From: Desmodus rotundus
Lineage: Eukaryota > Chordata > Mammalia > Chiroptera > Phyllostomidae
Direction: 5' to 3'
Length of the DNA stretch: 64,000 nt
NCBI RefSeq assembly: GCF_022682495.2
Contig: NC_071393.1
Span: forward strand, 99,127,010 to 99,191,009
Below the pieces are notes generated by a model. It did not search any database, was not told the DNA's origin, and saw nothing but the letters and a program-made list of their open reading frames with translations. Position numbers and translations under genes: made by a program. This document shows positions 11,462 through 22,943 of this stretch, piece by piece. Each line of letters opens with the position of its first letter. Positions within the stretch are counted from its first letter, which is position 1.

Positions 11462-11605
11462 GGCATTTTATAAATATTTTAATATATATAAATATTTTAT
11501 AAATATTTATAAGGCATTTTATAAATATTGTCTTATTTGGTCCTCACGACATTTTAAGGTAAGTATTATTATACCTAGCCAACAGGATGTTGAATGTTAG
11601 ACCTG
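11462..11605 (-). mobile_element. MIR fragment with an AT-rich tandem duplication
   Basis: 'TTATTTGGTCCTCACGACAT' and 'GGTAAGTATTATTATACC' are MIR in complement. The 17-mer GGCATTTTATAAATATT occurs at 11462-11478 and again at 11513-11529, with AT-rich self-complementary text between, pointing to a local duplication. Confidence 0.6.
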
Positions 11606-11639
11606 AATTCCTTTTAGGACCCTGGGTGGTCTACTGAGA

Positions 11640-12995
11640 GCATATTACCATTAGCAAATACTCAGTGTTGGCATTAAAAGAATCTCCTGAAAGCAAAAAA
11701 GGAGGGGATGTGGAGCCAGAGTTTTTCCCCTTTTGGCCTAGTCTTTGAATGTCATTGGATTCTGTGAACAATTAACATTCCAGAAGCAGAGCCAACTATG
11801 TTGTCGATGGCTCTGTATAAATCTGTTTCGGGGCAACACAGGATGGACAACACAAGACAAAGATGCTTCCAGCCTAATTTTTAAATCAACTCCCCTTCTT
11901 GGCAATCTGTTCTAGAATCTTACAGCCCATATAGGTGTGTTCATTTTGAGCCTCAATCCACTCCTCAAACAGCTCGACCCAGACGTGAAGACAGATCTTA
12001 AATCCCACTGTGGGCATCTCTTTGATGGAATAAATAGCCCACATTGTTTTAGATTTCTCATAAGACCTATTTTCTTGACTTTTTAATAATTTTCATACTC
12101 TTTTCTGGACATTTCCCAAACTTTTTGCTGCTTGCCTGAGTTACTAAGTCCAAAATTGGACATTTAATTCTAATCGAGCTCTGAGAAAAATGAACCAATT
12201 CTATATGCTCTCCTCCTGCTTATATGTCCCAGGGGCATGGTCCTTATTTATGCTGCAGCACTATTGAGGCATTTTCCTCACTGTGAGGAAATGCCAACTT
12301 TGAAAAAAATACATTAGGAAGCCAGGGCTTTTTATAGAGCTACTGTTGCTACTGTTACTTCTATAGTAGTGGTTAATCCCTATACATACCCTTTTTAGTT
12401 CTGAGAAGTAAAAGCGAGTGTTTTTTTTTTTTCCATCAGCATCAAGAATTTACAAAGCATGTCAATGAAATGGATCATATTAATATTCCTGGCACAAGCA
12501 GAGCAAAATTCTTAGTAATACAACAATGGGGAGGAACCCATAGAAAATAAGCAAATAAGCTGAGATAAAGACCCAAGTGGTTTTGAAGTTTTTAAACTAC
12601 CAAGATTTCGTGGTCTTCTTTTTCTGTTTTTACCTATAACTTCTGAAGGATTTAAAAGGAGATACTTGGAATAAGGAAAGAAGCAGCTTATTGCTTTTAA
12701 AAAACACTCTCACATGAATCTAGCCACAGGGAAACATGTTCATAATTGGATATTTGAAAGTTCAGTATTTGATTTGGTTAATTACTTTAAGAGTTATTAT
12801 CATTTCATTAAAACTTTCTCTTCAGTTTGGGGATTAGGAGAGCTTTCAGAATTCTTTTATGTGATGTTTTTATTGTATCTTTGATCAGTATTTTTTTTCT
12901 TTGGGAATGTATTTTCCAAGTTGCATAGAGTCATTGAAAAAAACAAATGTTTCAATCTACAGAAATTTGTTACCTCATGAACTGATCAAAATAAG
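11640..12995. other. Unassigned AT-rich DNA
   Basis: No recognised repeat or exon. Contains a T12 run at about 12421-12432. Confidence 0.5.
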
Positions 12996-12999
12996 CAGA

Positions 13000-13148
13000 C
13001 AAATCTAGCTACAGAGCCTATCTCCCACACTGACCAACAGTGTGATTTTGAGAAAATGACTAAAACCCTGTGTGGTGTAAGTTTTTTTATGAAGATAAAT
13101 GTACATGGAGTTCTTAATACAGGCTTGGAACATGGTAAGAGCCCCAGA
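13000..13148 (+). mobile_element. MIR fragment
   Basis: 'AACAGTGTGATTTTGAGAAA' and the 3' piece 'ACAGGCTTGGAACATGGTAA' fit a diverged MIR. Confidence 0.5.
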
Positions 13149-13149
13149 A

Positions 13150-13788
13150 TATTAATGTTCTTCTATTTGTTCAGTTAATTTGAATTCTAATCCAGTCCTT
13201 CAAAGTACTAATCATTTTACTATTTTAACTATCTCATTGTTGACACAAACACAAAATATCAGCCAAATTAACAACCATTTTGAAAGTCCAATTGAAGTGT
13301 TGCTGCTTACATAATTGAACTATTTTTTTTTTGGCTTTTGTTTTTCTGACTCTATCTGAAAAGTCTTATTATTTCTTCATGAAGCTTTGTTAATTTGAGA
13401 CATTTCCACTCCTTATGACATTTGTATGTGCTTTATGTCTACATACATTTTCTGCAAACCAGCCCACCATTTTCGTCTGTGATGTAATCATCCCCCACTC
13501 ACATGGGTATCCCTTTCTTCCCTGTGGTTCCAGGGTAGTGTTTTTCTAAATGAGAACTTCTATTTTCCTAATTTTATATGCCCGTAACATTTTTATTCTC
13601 TTTTAGAACTTTTTTCCCAACAGTTTTTCTAAGCTGATTGAAAATTTAGAAAACATTGGTATTAAGTTTCTGGCTGATAAAAAATGTAGAAGTGGGAAAA
13701 TAACACCAACTTTCAATTTTCCTGTGCTAACAGAGACAAAAACATCCATACTCTGTAGGAAACTCTGTAGCCAACAATGAACCATGTC
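13150..13788. other. Unassigned DNA
   Basis: Nothing recognised; AT-rich with no usable reading frame. Confidence 0.5.
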
Positions 13789-13789
13789 T

Positions 13790-14240
13790 CCTGTTATTTA
13801 TGCCCTGTGTAGTCTCCCCCCCTGTCCCCTGATGACTCTGGACTTGGTCATGGAACTGTCTTTGGCCAATGGGACATTAGCAAGTATGATGCAAGTGGAA
13901 GTTTGAGGCTTGTTTTCTTGGAATCCTTGCCTTGGAACCTAGCTGCCATATTGTGAAAAAGCCCAAGCAGCCACATGGAGAGCCCTAGGAAGGGGAGGAC
14001 TGAGGCCCCTGGCCGGCAACCCCATTTGATGCCGCAGCTGACAGCCAACACTAACTTGACAATCTTATGAGCAAGTCATCTTGGAAGTGGAACATCCAAC
14101 CCCAGTTGGCTTGCCACTATATGGCCACAAACTGTTCCCACTGGATTCTGACCAAATTATAGAACTGTGGACAAATAAATGATTGCTGCTGTTTTAAGCC
14201 ACTATTTTGGGGATGGTTTGTATGTAGCAACTGAAATATG
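13790..14240 (+). mobile_element. MLT1-type LTR (ERVL-MaLR), plus strand
   Basis: Words 'GACTCTGGACTTGGTCATGG', 'TTGGCCAATGGGACATTAGC', 'GCAGCTGACAGCCAACA', 'AATAAATGATTGCTGCTG' and 'TTTTAAGCCACTATTTTGGG' follow an MLT1 LTR from 5' to 3', including its AATAAA. No internal retroviral sequence is attached, so this is a solo or truncated LTR. Confidence 0.85.
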
Positions 14241-14244
14241 CAAT

Positions 14245-15245
14245 CACTCTCACTCCTGACCTTAAATACATAATCAAGAGAAGCTGGAAGTAAACCGACT
14301 CAATTCCATGTTGACACTAGACAAATGTAAATCTCTCCCACCTAAGATTAGATCTTAGATCTTGAGAGCAAGGAGGAGCCTGAGGCTCAGGTGAACATCT
14401 AATGCCACTTCTCTAGCGGGAGAAATCATTTCAGCCCTTCGCCCTCCTCCTTCCTTGACACACATTTATGGACCATGGGCAGTCAACAAGACAAAGTTCC
14501 TGCTCTCATGAATCTCGTTTATCCTCCTACGACTTCAAGTCCTTACCAGGATGTCAGAACCCTCGATATTTTAAAGTTTTCCTTGTCCCTTACACAGTAC
14601 TAAATTGTTGACAAATGACCAAAAGATGGCTGGCCATGGAGAATGAGCAAGTGGGTCCTTAGCCCATCTTTACAGACAATGACTGGCACGAAGGGCAGAA
14701 GAATCGAGATCGTACATGTGCTACATTCATACTAAAGAGATAATTCCTCCACACATGTATGATCTGAGGGTGGCAAAGCTCTACGCTTTCTTTTTCTCAG
14801 CAGATGGTGTGTCTCTCAATGGGTCAACTGGTTCTTCAACTCCAGACTTCCCTGCAGAGTGTTTCCTGGCACATCCTTGCCGGAGGGCATGGTTCTCACC
14901 AGTACTCATCAGCTTTGGGATGCCTCTCCAGATACTGCTCACTCCTTGGTATCTGGGAGAGCAGGTGGATTTTAGGAGCTGTTGCGGGGCTGAGGGGGTA
15001 AAGCCGCTTTTAGCTCCAGCTTGAGACTATGAAATGGGTGGAGGTTCCAGGTTCCTCCTGTGCTGAACAGCTGACAAGAAGATGAGATTTGAAAATCCTG
15101 GAGAGAAATGAAAAAAGTGGAAGGGAGTTTATTGCATTATAAATACTTTACTCCAAAAGCAGAGGAACCACTGGTCATTTCATTAGACAGTTGCAGATTG
15201 AGATATTTTCCTTTTTAATCTGTAGGGAGACAGTACAAAGTGATA
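14245..15245. other. Mostly unassigned DNA with a short L2 piece
   Basis: 14455-14525 ('AGTCAACAAGACAAAGTTCC' then 'CTGCTCTCATGAATCTCG') fits an L2 3' end in complement. The rest is unassigned; the 102-codon frame at 14716-15024 has no domain. Confidence 0.45.
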
Positions 15246-15249
15246 GTTG

Positions 15250-15465
15250 CAAGAATTCATGCTGGGATCAGACTGCTAAATTTCTTAGTTATCTTACACC
15301 ACTTACAAATACCATGACCTGGTCAAGATGTTTAATATCACTAAATTTCAATGTCCTCAATCTCTAATGGGGAAAATAATACCTACCTTACGCGTTGTTG
15401 GGAAGAGCAAATGTACATAGGAAATGCTCAATAAACATGACCTATTAGTATTAGCTATTAGTTCT
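15250..15465 (+). mobile_element. MIR SINE
   Basis: 'GACCTGGTCAAGATGTTTAA', 'CAATCTCTAATGGGGAAAAT', 'AATACCTACCTTACGCG' and 'GGAAATGCTCAATAAACATG' match MIR in order. Confidence 0.82.
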
Positions 15466-16885
15466 TTTCTCAAAAGCTTAGCGTTTTCCTTCCATTGGTT
15501 GAAACATATTCTTAACTCTGCAAATCAGAAAGGATCAGTTTAACTACAGGCAAACTTTTTTTTTGTCTATGTTCTGTTTAGTTTTAAAACAAACTAAACT
15601 TTAGAAACCTTCTAGTTGCAAGTTTGAAAACTTCTAGCCTCAGAGAACTTTTATTTAATCGAAAAATATATTTTAAAGCCACATCTCATGAGTCTTTTCA
15701 TTTGTAAGCATTTAAATGATGTGTATAGTCAAGAATTTAAAGTTAAGCATATTCTTCACAGCTCATTACAATGTATAATAAGATCTGGGAAGCAGCTTTG
15801 AGTTGTCTCTGACTGTGGTAAGTTTTTGATTATGCATCCTTTTTGAAAAAGTCCATTCACTAGGGATCTCTAGGATAATTTTTTATATGATGAGTCTTCA
15901 AAAGAGTTCTATGTTAGGCTCTTTATTGTCAAGCCAGCCAAGTTCATCTATATGCACACATGTCAGTTTATTGACAGAGCTTAACAAATAGTGCATTTCC
16001 CATTTCCTTTTTCTTTTGCATTCTCCCCACCCCCTTCCTCCCTCCCTGTCTTATTCTCGCTCTCTATCATGTTAAGCCTCGTGTTATTTTCCTTCTGATA
16101 TATGTGGGGCTTCTGGGGTTTTTGACCAATAGAACAAGTGGCAATGAAAGTCAACCATCTTTAAACTATATCCTGTAAAATGAGAGCTCGCCCCCTTCTG
16201 CTATCCATTCAAACTGTGTTGTAAAGACTGGGGTGGAACTTTCTAGTGTTCAATCCCCCTTTTCCTTGGGTAATTGAGGCATGGGAAACATGCTTTAGAA
16301 GTCTGTACACATGCTTGTGAGACTCATGGGCTCCATAATTAGAAAATCATCTTCCTATTTTATAATTACTCTTCATCAGTTACTTCACTTCCATGCCCAA
16401 TACCCACTCAGTGGGGATTTGTCTGTTAGTTCCCTGCTCTTGATGTTTTTCAGTTCTACACCTTCTGGGAATGGGCTCAGCTTGGGTACCAGATAATAGC
16501 AGAGTCAGGATTTCAAGTATTTGTTTTGACCAGAGATATCTAAGGGATACAAATCTTTCTGTTTAGTCATAGGTCTACTCATAGTGTATGACCAAGCGGC
16601 CAGTGGAGGACTTGGATCTTTCTGGCTTCTCAGACTTGAGAAGTGCCCTGCCATTACCATTTAGTCTGAGTCTTGGCATCTGGAAAAGTGCTGTATGTCT
16701 TTAGCGAACAGATGAGAAATGGCCAATTGATGGCTCTGGAAAGTGAGGAAGTTTAATTATTTTCATGATGGTTTATATCAATATTCAACAGCAATATGCC
16801 ATGGCTCATTTAATATAAGGGGCATGGTATGATGATTGGTGTCTTTTTTTTTTTTAACTATCTTATATTCTAAGAATTTACCCCC
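15466..16885. other. Unassigned DNA
   Basis: No repeat or exon recognised. 16190-16205 holds, on the minus strand, GCAGAAGGGGGCG, a weak CTCF-like word (two core mismatches) that is not called. Confidence 0.5.
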
Positions 16886-16887
16886 AG

Positions 16888-16992
16888 GAAAGAACTGTCT
16901 GGTTTACGCCCATGCCAAGCCCCAGCACTTAGCACAGTGCTGTGGCAGCGAGCAGGCACAGAGAGAGTGCTGACTGCCTGAATGAATGCGTG
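16888..16992 (+). mobile_element. L2 3' end fragment
   Basis: 'CCCCAGCACTTAGCACAGTG' followed by 'CTGACTGCCTGAATGAATGC' is the terminal L2 signature, ending in its short GAATGAATG-type repeat. Confidence 0.75.
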
Positions 16993-16994
16993 CT

Positions 16995-17535
16995 ATGTTC
17001 AAAGCTTCATCAGTTATAATCTAATAAATGTAACCATTTTTGGAATTAAGGCTGTTAATGTTGGCAGAGAATCCATTGCCGTGATAAGTCTCTGGCTATC
17101 CCTTCATAACTAACATAAGGTCTAACCCATCTGCGCTCTCCTGTTCCCTTACGGCCCAGTGGAATGCTGCCCTGAGATGTGGGAATCTAGGTTTCCTGGA
17201 GGGAGGAAAGTTTTGAGGGGAGACTCAAATGAAGATCATTAGAGAAGGAGAAGAGCCAAGGGGGCCACTCCTGATTCCTGAGATCACTGCTAAAGGTGGT
17301 CTAGGAAAATGTTCCTCTTACCGATCATAGTACCTACTACAGGGATGGGAATTTGGTGGAACAGAAAAAAAGAGTAGAAACATGCTTACATCCCCTGTGT
17401 GACTCTGAAGTTGATCCATAAGTGATATCAGTGGAAAGGAAAAGCAAAGAACCTCCTCCTTCCAGCACTGCTTTGAGAAAATATTAAGGTGGTTTTCAGT
17501 TCCCTCTTCCCCTACTTTCTTTGGTATATAGTCTA
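16995..17535. other. Unassigned DNA
   Basis: Nothing recognised apart from common-looking text. Confidence 0.5.
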
Positions 17536-17539
17536 GCCC

Positions 17540-17645
17540 TCTCATCCCATAGATGAGGAAACTGGGGAGTGGCAAAGTGACTTCTTAAAATTATCTCATC
17601 AGCTACAAGGCTGGAATTAAAGTCCAGGGTTCTTGACTCTCTAGA
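17540..17645 (-). mobile_element. MIR-like fragment, minus strand
   Basis: 'ATAGATGAGGAAACTGGGGA', 'GCAAAGTGACTTCTTAAAAT' and 'CAAGGCTGGAATTAAAGTCC' are the complement of the MIR core. Confidence 0.7.
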
Positions 17646-17704
17646 GGTTGCATCTGTCGGCCTTGCACTGTCAGCTATCGTCATAACTACGATAGGAGGG
17701 GAAC

Positions 17705-17890
17705 TCACTGTGTCCCAGGCACTGTGTACTTTCCATGCATTTTATTCAATCCTAATAACTGTATAAGGTTGGCACAATTATGCACCCCACATTGCAGATG
17801 AGCCAGCTGAAGTTTAGAGAGGCTCAATAAATTACCTGGGGCTCTGTAGCTCATGCTGATTCCAAAGCTCATGGTCCTAAAAACTGCACC
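17705..17890 (-). mobile_element. MIR SINE, minus strand
   Basis: 'GTCCCAGGCACTGTGTACTT', 'CAATCCTAATAACTGTATAA', 'CATTGCAGATGAGCC' and 'GCTCTGTAGCTCATGCTGAT' follow MIR in complement. Confidence 0.82.
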
Positions 17891-18001
17891 CCAGCATCCC
17901 TGGGAGGGCTTGATTCATTCATAGTCCCCATTCCTGTGGAAGATACAGGGTCTACTTTTTTTCTATTGTCTGTAATTTGTGTTTGAGTGTAAATAGCCTA
18001 T

Positions 18002-18382
18002 GTATTAATTTCCTAGGGCTGCCATGACAAAGTGCCACCCATTGGGCAGCTTAAATAACAGAAATAATTTTTTCACAATTTTGGAGGCTGGAAATCTGAG
18101 GTGGAGATGTCAGCAGGGTAGGTTTCTTCTCAGACCTCTCTACATGGCTTGCAGACGGCTGTCTTTTGAGGGTCTTCACATGCCCCCCTCCGCACATGCT
18201 GTGTCTTAATCTCCTTTTACGAGGACACCAGTGATATTGCATTGGGCCCACTGTAAGGACCTCATTTTAACTGAATAACCTCTTTAAAGACTCAGTCTCC
18301 CAGTGCAGTCACATTCTGAGGTACTGAGGGTTAGGAATTCAACATACGAATTTTGGGGGGCACAATTCAGTCCATAATAACC
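18002..18382 (-). mobile_element. MLT1A/MST-type LTR (ERVL-MaLR), minus strand
   Basis: It begins TGTATTAATTTCCTAGGGCT and ends near CAGTCCATAATA; between lie 'TTTTGGAGGCTGGAAATCTG', 'GGCTTGCAGACGGC', 'GAGGACACCAGTGATATTGC' and 'ACATTCTGAGGTACTGAGGG'. Read on the minus strand this is a full-length, fairly well preserved MaLR LTR. It lies just upstream of the HAL1 insertion (57 bp between them). No internal region is attached. Confidence 0.88.
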
Positions 18383-18421
18383 TGATATGTTGTCCATTTC
18401 TGAAGAAAGTCTTTTAGATAC

Positions 18422-18438
18422 AAAAATGCTTAAACCCA
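18422..18438. repeat. HAL1 target-site duplication, left copy
   Basis: AAAAATGCTTAAACCCA, repeated at 19945-19961 as AAAAGTGCTTAAACCCA (16 of 17). The A-rich start fits cleavage by L1 endonuclease. Confidence 0.9.
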
Positions 18439-19944
18439 GACGTGCTGGAGGGAAGGAATGCGGCAGGTGGAAAACTTGGGAAGAAAAGAGCAGTGATCCC
18501 TTCCACCGAGAACGTGCTTTTTTCCGAGGAACCGCAGTTGTGTGGATGCGGGTAGACTTTTTACACGGGGACAAGTTCTTCCAGCATTTTTACCTGCATG
18601 TTCCGAGACAATCGGGAGCATTGGTCCTTTCAGCAGAACCTGCCTTAGGCACTTAACCTTTTGTGGCTCAGGCACCCCAAGACAAAAAAAAAATGGCCCA
18701 AATGAAAGAACAGATCAAAGCTCCATAAAAAAATACAACTAAGCGATGAAGAGATAGCCCACCTATCAGATGCACAGTTCAAAACACTGGTAATCAGGAT
18801 GCTCACAGAATTGGTTGAATTTGGTCACAAATTAGATGAAAAAATGAAGGCTATGCTGAGTGAAATGAAGGAAAATGTACAGGGAACCAACAGTGACGGG
18901 AAGGAAACTGGGAGTCAAATCAACGGTGTGGACCAGAAGGAAGAAAGAAACATTCAACCAGGAAAAAATGAAGAAACAAGAATTCAAAAAAATGAGAAGA
19001 GGCTTAGGAACCTCCAGGACATCTTTAAACATTCCAACATCCTAATCATAGGGGTACCAGAAGGAGAAGAGAAAGAGCAACAAATTGAAAACTTATTTGA
19101 ACAAATAATGAAGGAGAACTTCCCCAGTCTGGCAAAGGAAATAGACTTCCAGGAAGTCCAGGAAGCTCAGAGAGTCCCAAAGAAGCTGGACCCAAGGAGG
19201 AACACACCAAGGCACATCATCATTACATTAGCCAAGATTAAAGATAAGGAGAGAATCTTAAAAGCCACAAGAGAAAAGGGGACAATTACCTACAAAGGAG
19301 TTCCCATAGGACTGTCAGCTGCTTTCTTAAAAGAAACTTTGCAGGCAAGAAGGGGCTGGAAAGAAGTATTCAAAGTCATGAAAGGCAAGGACCTACATCC
19401 AAGATTGCTCTATCCAGCAAAGCTTTCATTTAGAATGAAAGGGCAGATAAAGTGCTTCCCAGATAAGGTCAAGTTCAAGGAGTTCATCATCACCAAGCCC
19501 TTACTCTATGAAATGTTGAAGGGATTTATCTAAGAAAAAGAAGATAAAAAATATGAACAGTAAAAATGACAGCAAACTCACAGTTATTAACAACCACACC
19601 TAAAACAAAAACAAAAGCAAACTAAGCAAACAAGTAGAACAGGAAAGAATCACAGAAATGGAGATCACATGGAGGGTTATCAGCAGGGGAGTAGGAGGGG
19701 GAGAGAGGGGGGAAGGTACAGAGAATAAGTAGCATAAATGGTAGGTAGAAAATAGACAGGGGGAGGTTAAGAATAGTATAGGAAATGTAGAAGCCAAAGA
19801 ACTTATCTGTATGACCCATGGACATGAACTAAATGGGGAGGGGAATGTGGGTGGGAGGGGGTGTGCAGGGCGGAGGGGAATAGAGGGGGGGAAATGGGAC
19901 AACTAATAGCATAATCAATAAAATATATTATTTAAAAAAATTTT
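18439..19944 (+). mobile_element. HAL1 (half-L1) retrotransposon, complete-looking 1.5-kb unit
   Basis: Seen: a unit of about 1,506 bp bounded by a 17-bp target-site duplication (16 matches). It has a 5' UTR of about 250 bp, one long frame coding an L1-type ORF1 protein, then directly a 3' UTR of about 410 bp rich in G runs (GGGAGGGG-type words at 19676-19900), AATAAA at about 19918 and an A-rich tail to 19940. There is no ORF2, endonuclease or reverse transcriptase, although an L1 would carry about 3.8 kb of it here. Known: HAL1 elements are L1-derived, code only ORF1, depend on L1 in trans, and were active in bats. Because the duplication brackets the whole ORF1-plus-UTR unit, the loss of ORF2 predates this insertion. 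Alternative: a spliced or internally deleted L1 RNA. Confidence 0.9.
18693..19533 (+). pseudogene. HAL1 ORF1: L1 ORF1p-like RNA-binding protein, broken near the start
   Basis: Role in the family: trimeric nucleic-acid chaperone that coats the element's RNA in cytoplasmic particles. Seen: the likely ATG at 18693 runs 11 codons, then a frame break in the A-run at 18726-18732 puts it into TAA. The downstream frame is open from 18706 to the stop at 19531-19533; its first ATG is 18799, giving 244 residues. In that numbering residues 1-75 are charged and helical (short coiled-coil region, LTELVEFGHKLDEKM), 79-120 the RRM (NILIIGVPEGEE... ENLFEQIMKENFP), 121-240 the C-terminal domain with RNTPRHIII, TLQARRGW and YPAKLSF, all hallmarks of L1 ORF1p. 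It is shorter at the N-terminus than L1 ORF1p (about 330 residues). One frameshift and no internal stop suggest modest age. Confidence 0.88.
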
Positions 19945-19961
19945 AAAAGTGCTTAAACCCA
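19945..19961. repeat. HAL1 target-site duplication, right copy
   Basis: AAAAGTGCTTAAACCCA directly after the A-rich tail, matching 18422-18438 at 16 of 17 bases. Confidence 0.9.
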
Positions 19962-19964
19962 AAT

Positions 19965-22230
19965 GACAACCTGTGGTAGGTGTTCTGAGCCCCAGACCAA
20001 CACAGAGGATGCACTGTGTTCAAGGGGAGGTGGGAAGAATCAAGGCTCTAACTTCACTGCACAATATTGGCCCATCCTGACTCACAGATAGCTTATATGT
20101 ATGAATTCTCAGATCATTTTAAGGGACTTGGGTTATAAGAAAACCATTTCAAACTGATAGTGCTTACTCATCAGAACCTCAATGGATGCCACACATTTCT
20201 ATGATCATCTCTTCTGGAAGAATCTGTAACCCTCACAATTTAATGTGACTAACAGCAGTTTTCAAATTCCAGAGGTGTCTTGGGTGAATTCCCAGGGTCA
20301 ATGAAGACACGTCCCTAGAGCCATTTACTGTTGGCTTGAGAGATGTTTGCTTGGCATACAAATAATTCCCTGGTTCCTGACCGAAGAGAGGCCAATTCCT
20401 TTCTCAGGAGGGCCCTTAAGTTCTGTTTATAAATCCTCTTTGTCATGAGATCCAGACACAGAGAGCCTTTGGTTGTACTCTGGCTACCTCCTATAATTAA
20501 GTAAATCAAGGACAGGATGTGTGGACAGCTAATGTGACTGGACTTCGAAGCTGCCCACCTGGAATGCCGAGAATCACAATCAAGAGTCAGTGAGGAAATG
20601 AGGAAGGGGCACTACAGGTTGCAAGGTGTAAAGCCTCCTGGGTTTCTCCCTCCCCAGGTGACGCGGGGCTTACACAATGGCTCTACTGTTCAAAAGAGGA
20701 TGAGGTGCCAGACTCCTGTCCTCAGAAAATACGGAAGCCTCTCCCCCGCTCTTCTCCTCCTGTGCCCTCTCCCTTCTCCAGCCACCTTGGCATTTGATCT
20801 TCTTCAGATCAAACGAGTTGGTGCATGTAGATGGTATATTTTATTGGACATGTCAAACTTCTATCAAAAAGTGTGTTTAGTGACCGATGTTTCTCTTCCC
20901 CTCACCCATATTCCCTACCACCCCTGAAGTCCTGGCTTTATCTTCTCTTCAAGAGTAGCTGGGTTAAAGTCATTACCTCTGATTTAAACCAATCCATATA
21001 ATGGCAAATGTTAAATATGAAATTCCCACCCTCGATATCTTATCTTAACCCCTCTGTAACTCAGTGTATGACCAATGCGAGCTGCTTGAACTTGCTGAGC
21101 CTTATTTTTCTTCCTTCTGTAAAATCATCTCTCAGTTCCCTTATAGCATTGTCTGTAATAAGAAAAAACCAGTATGTGGCTGAAGGACCTGTGAAACGCA
21201 GCAGTCTGCCTTCTGACACTGTCAGGGACCTCGGGCTGATTCATTCTGCCTCTTGGGGTGAGGTGAGGTGACAGAGGGGCCACTCTGTGTGTACTTGGTA
21301 TCTCCCTCCCAGAGCACCTTCCTTGGGACAAGTCTGGGCTTCACCCTGAGCTCAAGTGCTTGTAAAAGCAGGTCGGAGCCTGAGCGAGAGGGTAGGCACA
21401 AGAGAGGGGAGTCTCCTGCATTTGTTTTTGATCCTCAGAACATACCAGATGGACTTAGGATAACTTGGGATCTGTAAGTGAACATTTCTGTCAGGAGGCC
21501 AATGTGGACAACCCCAAAACGTTCCTGTGCTAGATTTTGCTAGGGCGCGAGCTTCTCCCCAGAGGCAGGAGCGGAGGGCCTGGTCTCTCTCTGTCCTAGG
21601 GAGAGGCGCAGGAGGTGCAGGAAGCACCAGGATTTCTGGTTGTGTTTGTAGCTCTTAGGCACCTTGGCTAGCAAAGAGCCATCCAATTTTTCTCTCCCCT
21701 TTCTCCTTCTCTCTTTCAAAAAAGCATTCATTTTCTCCCTTTTTCAAAGCTATAACAAAAATGTTTATGTACTGTCCTTTCTAAATAAGAGGATGAAACC
21801 ACAGTGAAGTTTTTAGTTCCTGCCTCATGGAACATCCTTTCTCCAGAATAGTGATTTGTCCAGCACTTGAACCTGTTGAGCTTTGTTGGGTCATCAATAA
21901 CTATTTGATAAATATTATTCAGAAAACCTGGGAAGATAAAGATTTTAATGGTGTATATTTTTTCCATATACTTGAGAAATACAGTCTACTGCCTAGACGT
22001 TTCTTATGCATTTACTTAGTCACCAATGTCCTACTAGCCAGTAAATAACACGAAATATTTGTTCACGGAGGCGGAGGGATTTTTACATGATTCATAACCA
22101 TCTGGTTATACAGCAGGAAATGAGGCATTTGTCAATTTTCTTTCTTTTTTTCTTTTTGTAATTGGATTCTTTTTTTCCTGAATAAGTTAAACATGTGTTC
22201 CATGGCCTATGACCTGCAAGAGGTCTTGTA
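19965..22230. other. Unassigned, repeat-poor DNA
   Basis: No repeat family or exon recognised. Overlapping frames on both strands at 20598-20927 and 21125-21630 (up to 109 codons) have no domain; the GC-richer patch 21300-21620 explains some of them. Confidence 0.5.
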
Positions 22231-22234
22231 CTAC

Positions 22235-22500
22235 TTATCATTATAATCTGGGGGCTTGTGCTGCCTGAGTTGCCAGGGAGCTTGATGGCCGCTGAACGCA
22301 GCTGCCTGAAGTTAATGATTCAGGAGCCACCATCTGTGCTGCGTTCTGTCTCTTTGTACACCACATAAACATGTCTGCAGGGCAAGGCAGTGCTCTGGCC
22401 CACAAATTAACATCCTGCTCATTAGAAAACTTTCCAGGTAGAAGGTCCGACCTTCTGAATACTAAAATTTTAGGTGAGTCATTAGTCTCACATTTAGGGA
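22235..22500. other. Candidate conserved non-coding element
   Basis: Repeat-free, balanced composition, with clustered homeobox-type words (TTAATGATT at about 22313, AATTAAC at about 22405, CTCATTAG at about 22418) and an octamer-like text. This is a visual judgement only; conservation was not tested. Confidence 0.25.
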
Positions 22501-22943
22501 AGTGTGGACCCCGTTAGTCAGCCAGACAGTGTGACAGGTTGGACACTAATAGGTAACTTGGCAAGCCACAGGGCCCTTACTAATCAGTTAGCTCTGACAA
22601 TCTTTTTTTAAAAGTACAAATCCAGTTAGAGTTGTGCTGAAGGAGCTGTTTTGTATTCCTGCAGTTAAGGCTGAGTATTAAGGCACATCATGTGAGGAGC
22701 TAGGAGGATTTATCTTGTGCTATGACTTTTCTTAACTCACCTGGTGTAAGTTCTCTCCGAGAAGAAACTGGACTGGGGGTTCTGGGGACCTGGACAGGAA
22801 GATCTGAGCCTTGGTTTGGGCAGTGAAGAGCAGAGAAGAATCTGAGTAGTGTCTCATCTGCAAAAGGAGGCTGGGGCATAGATCCAGGCAGGTTGCCCAA
22901 TCAGTTGTCAACCCAAAAGGCTCGGGCAGATTCTAGGTATATA

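Noticed and set aside
16190..16205. Minus-strand GCAGAAGGGGGCG as a CTCF site
   Set aside because: Two mismatches in the core positions; too weak to call beside the two full-core motifs.
18002..18382. Possible full endogenous retrovirus next to HAL1
   Set aside because: Only a single MaLR LTR is present; no internal coding region follows on either side.
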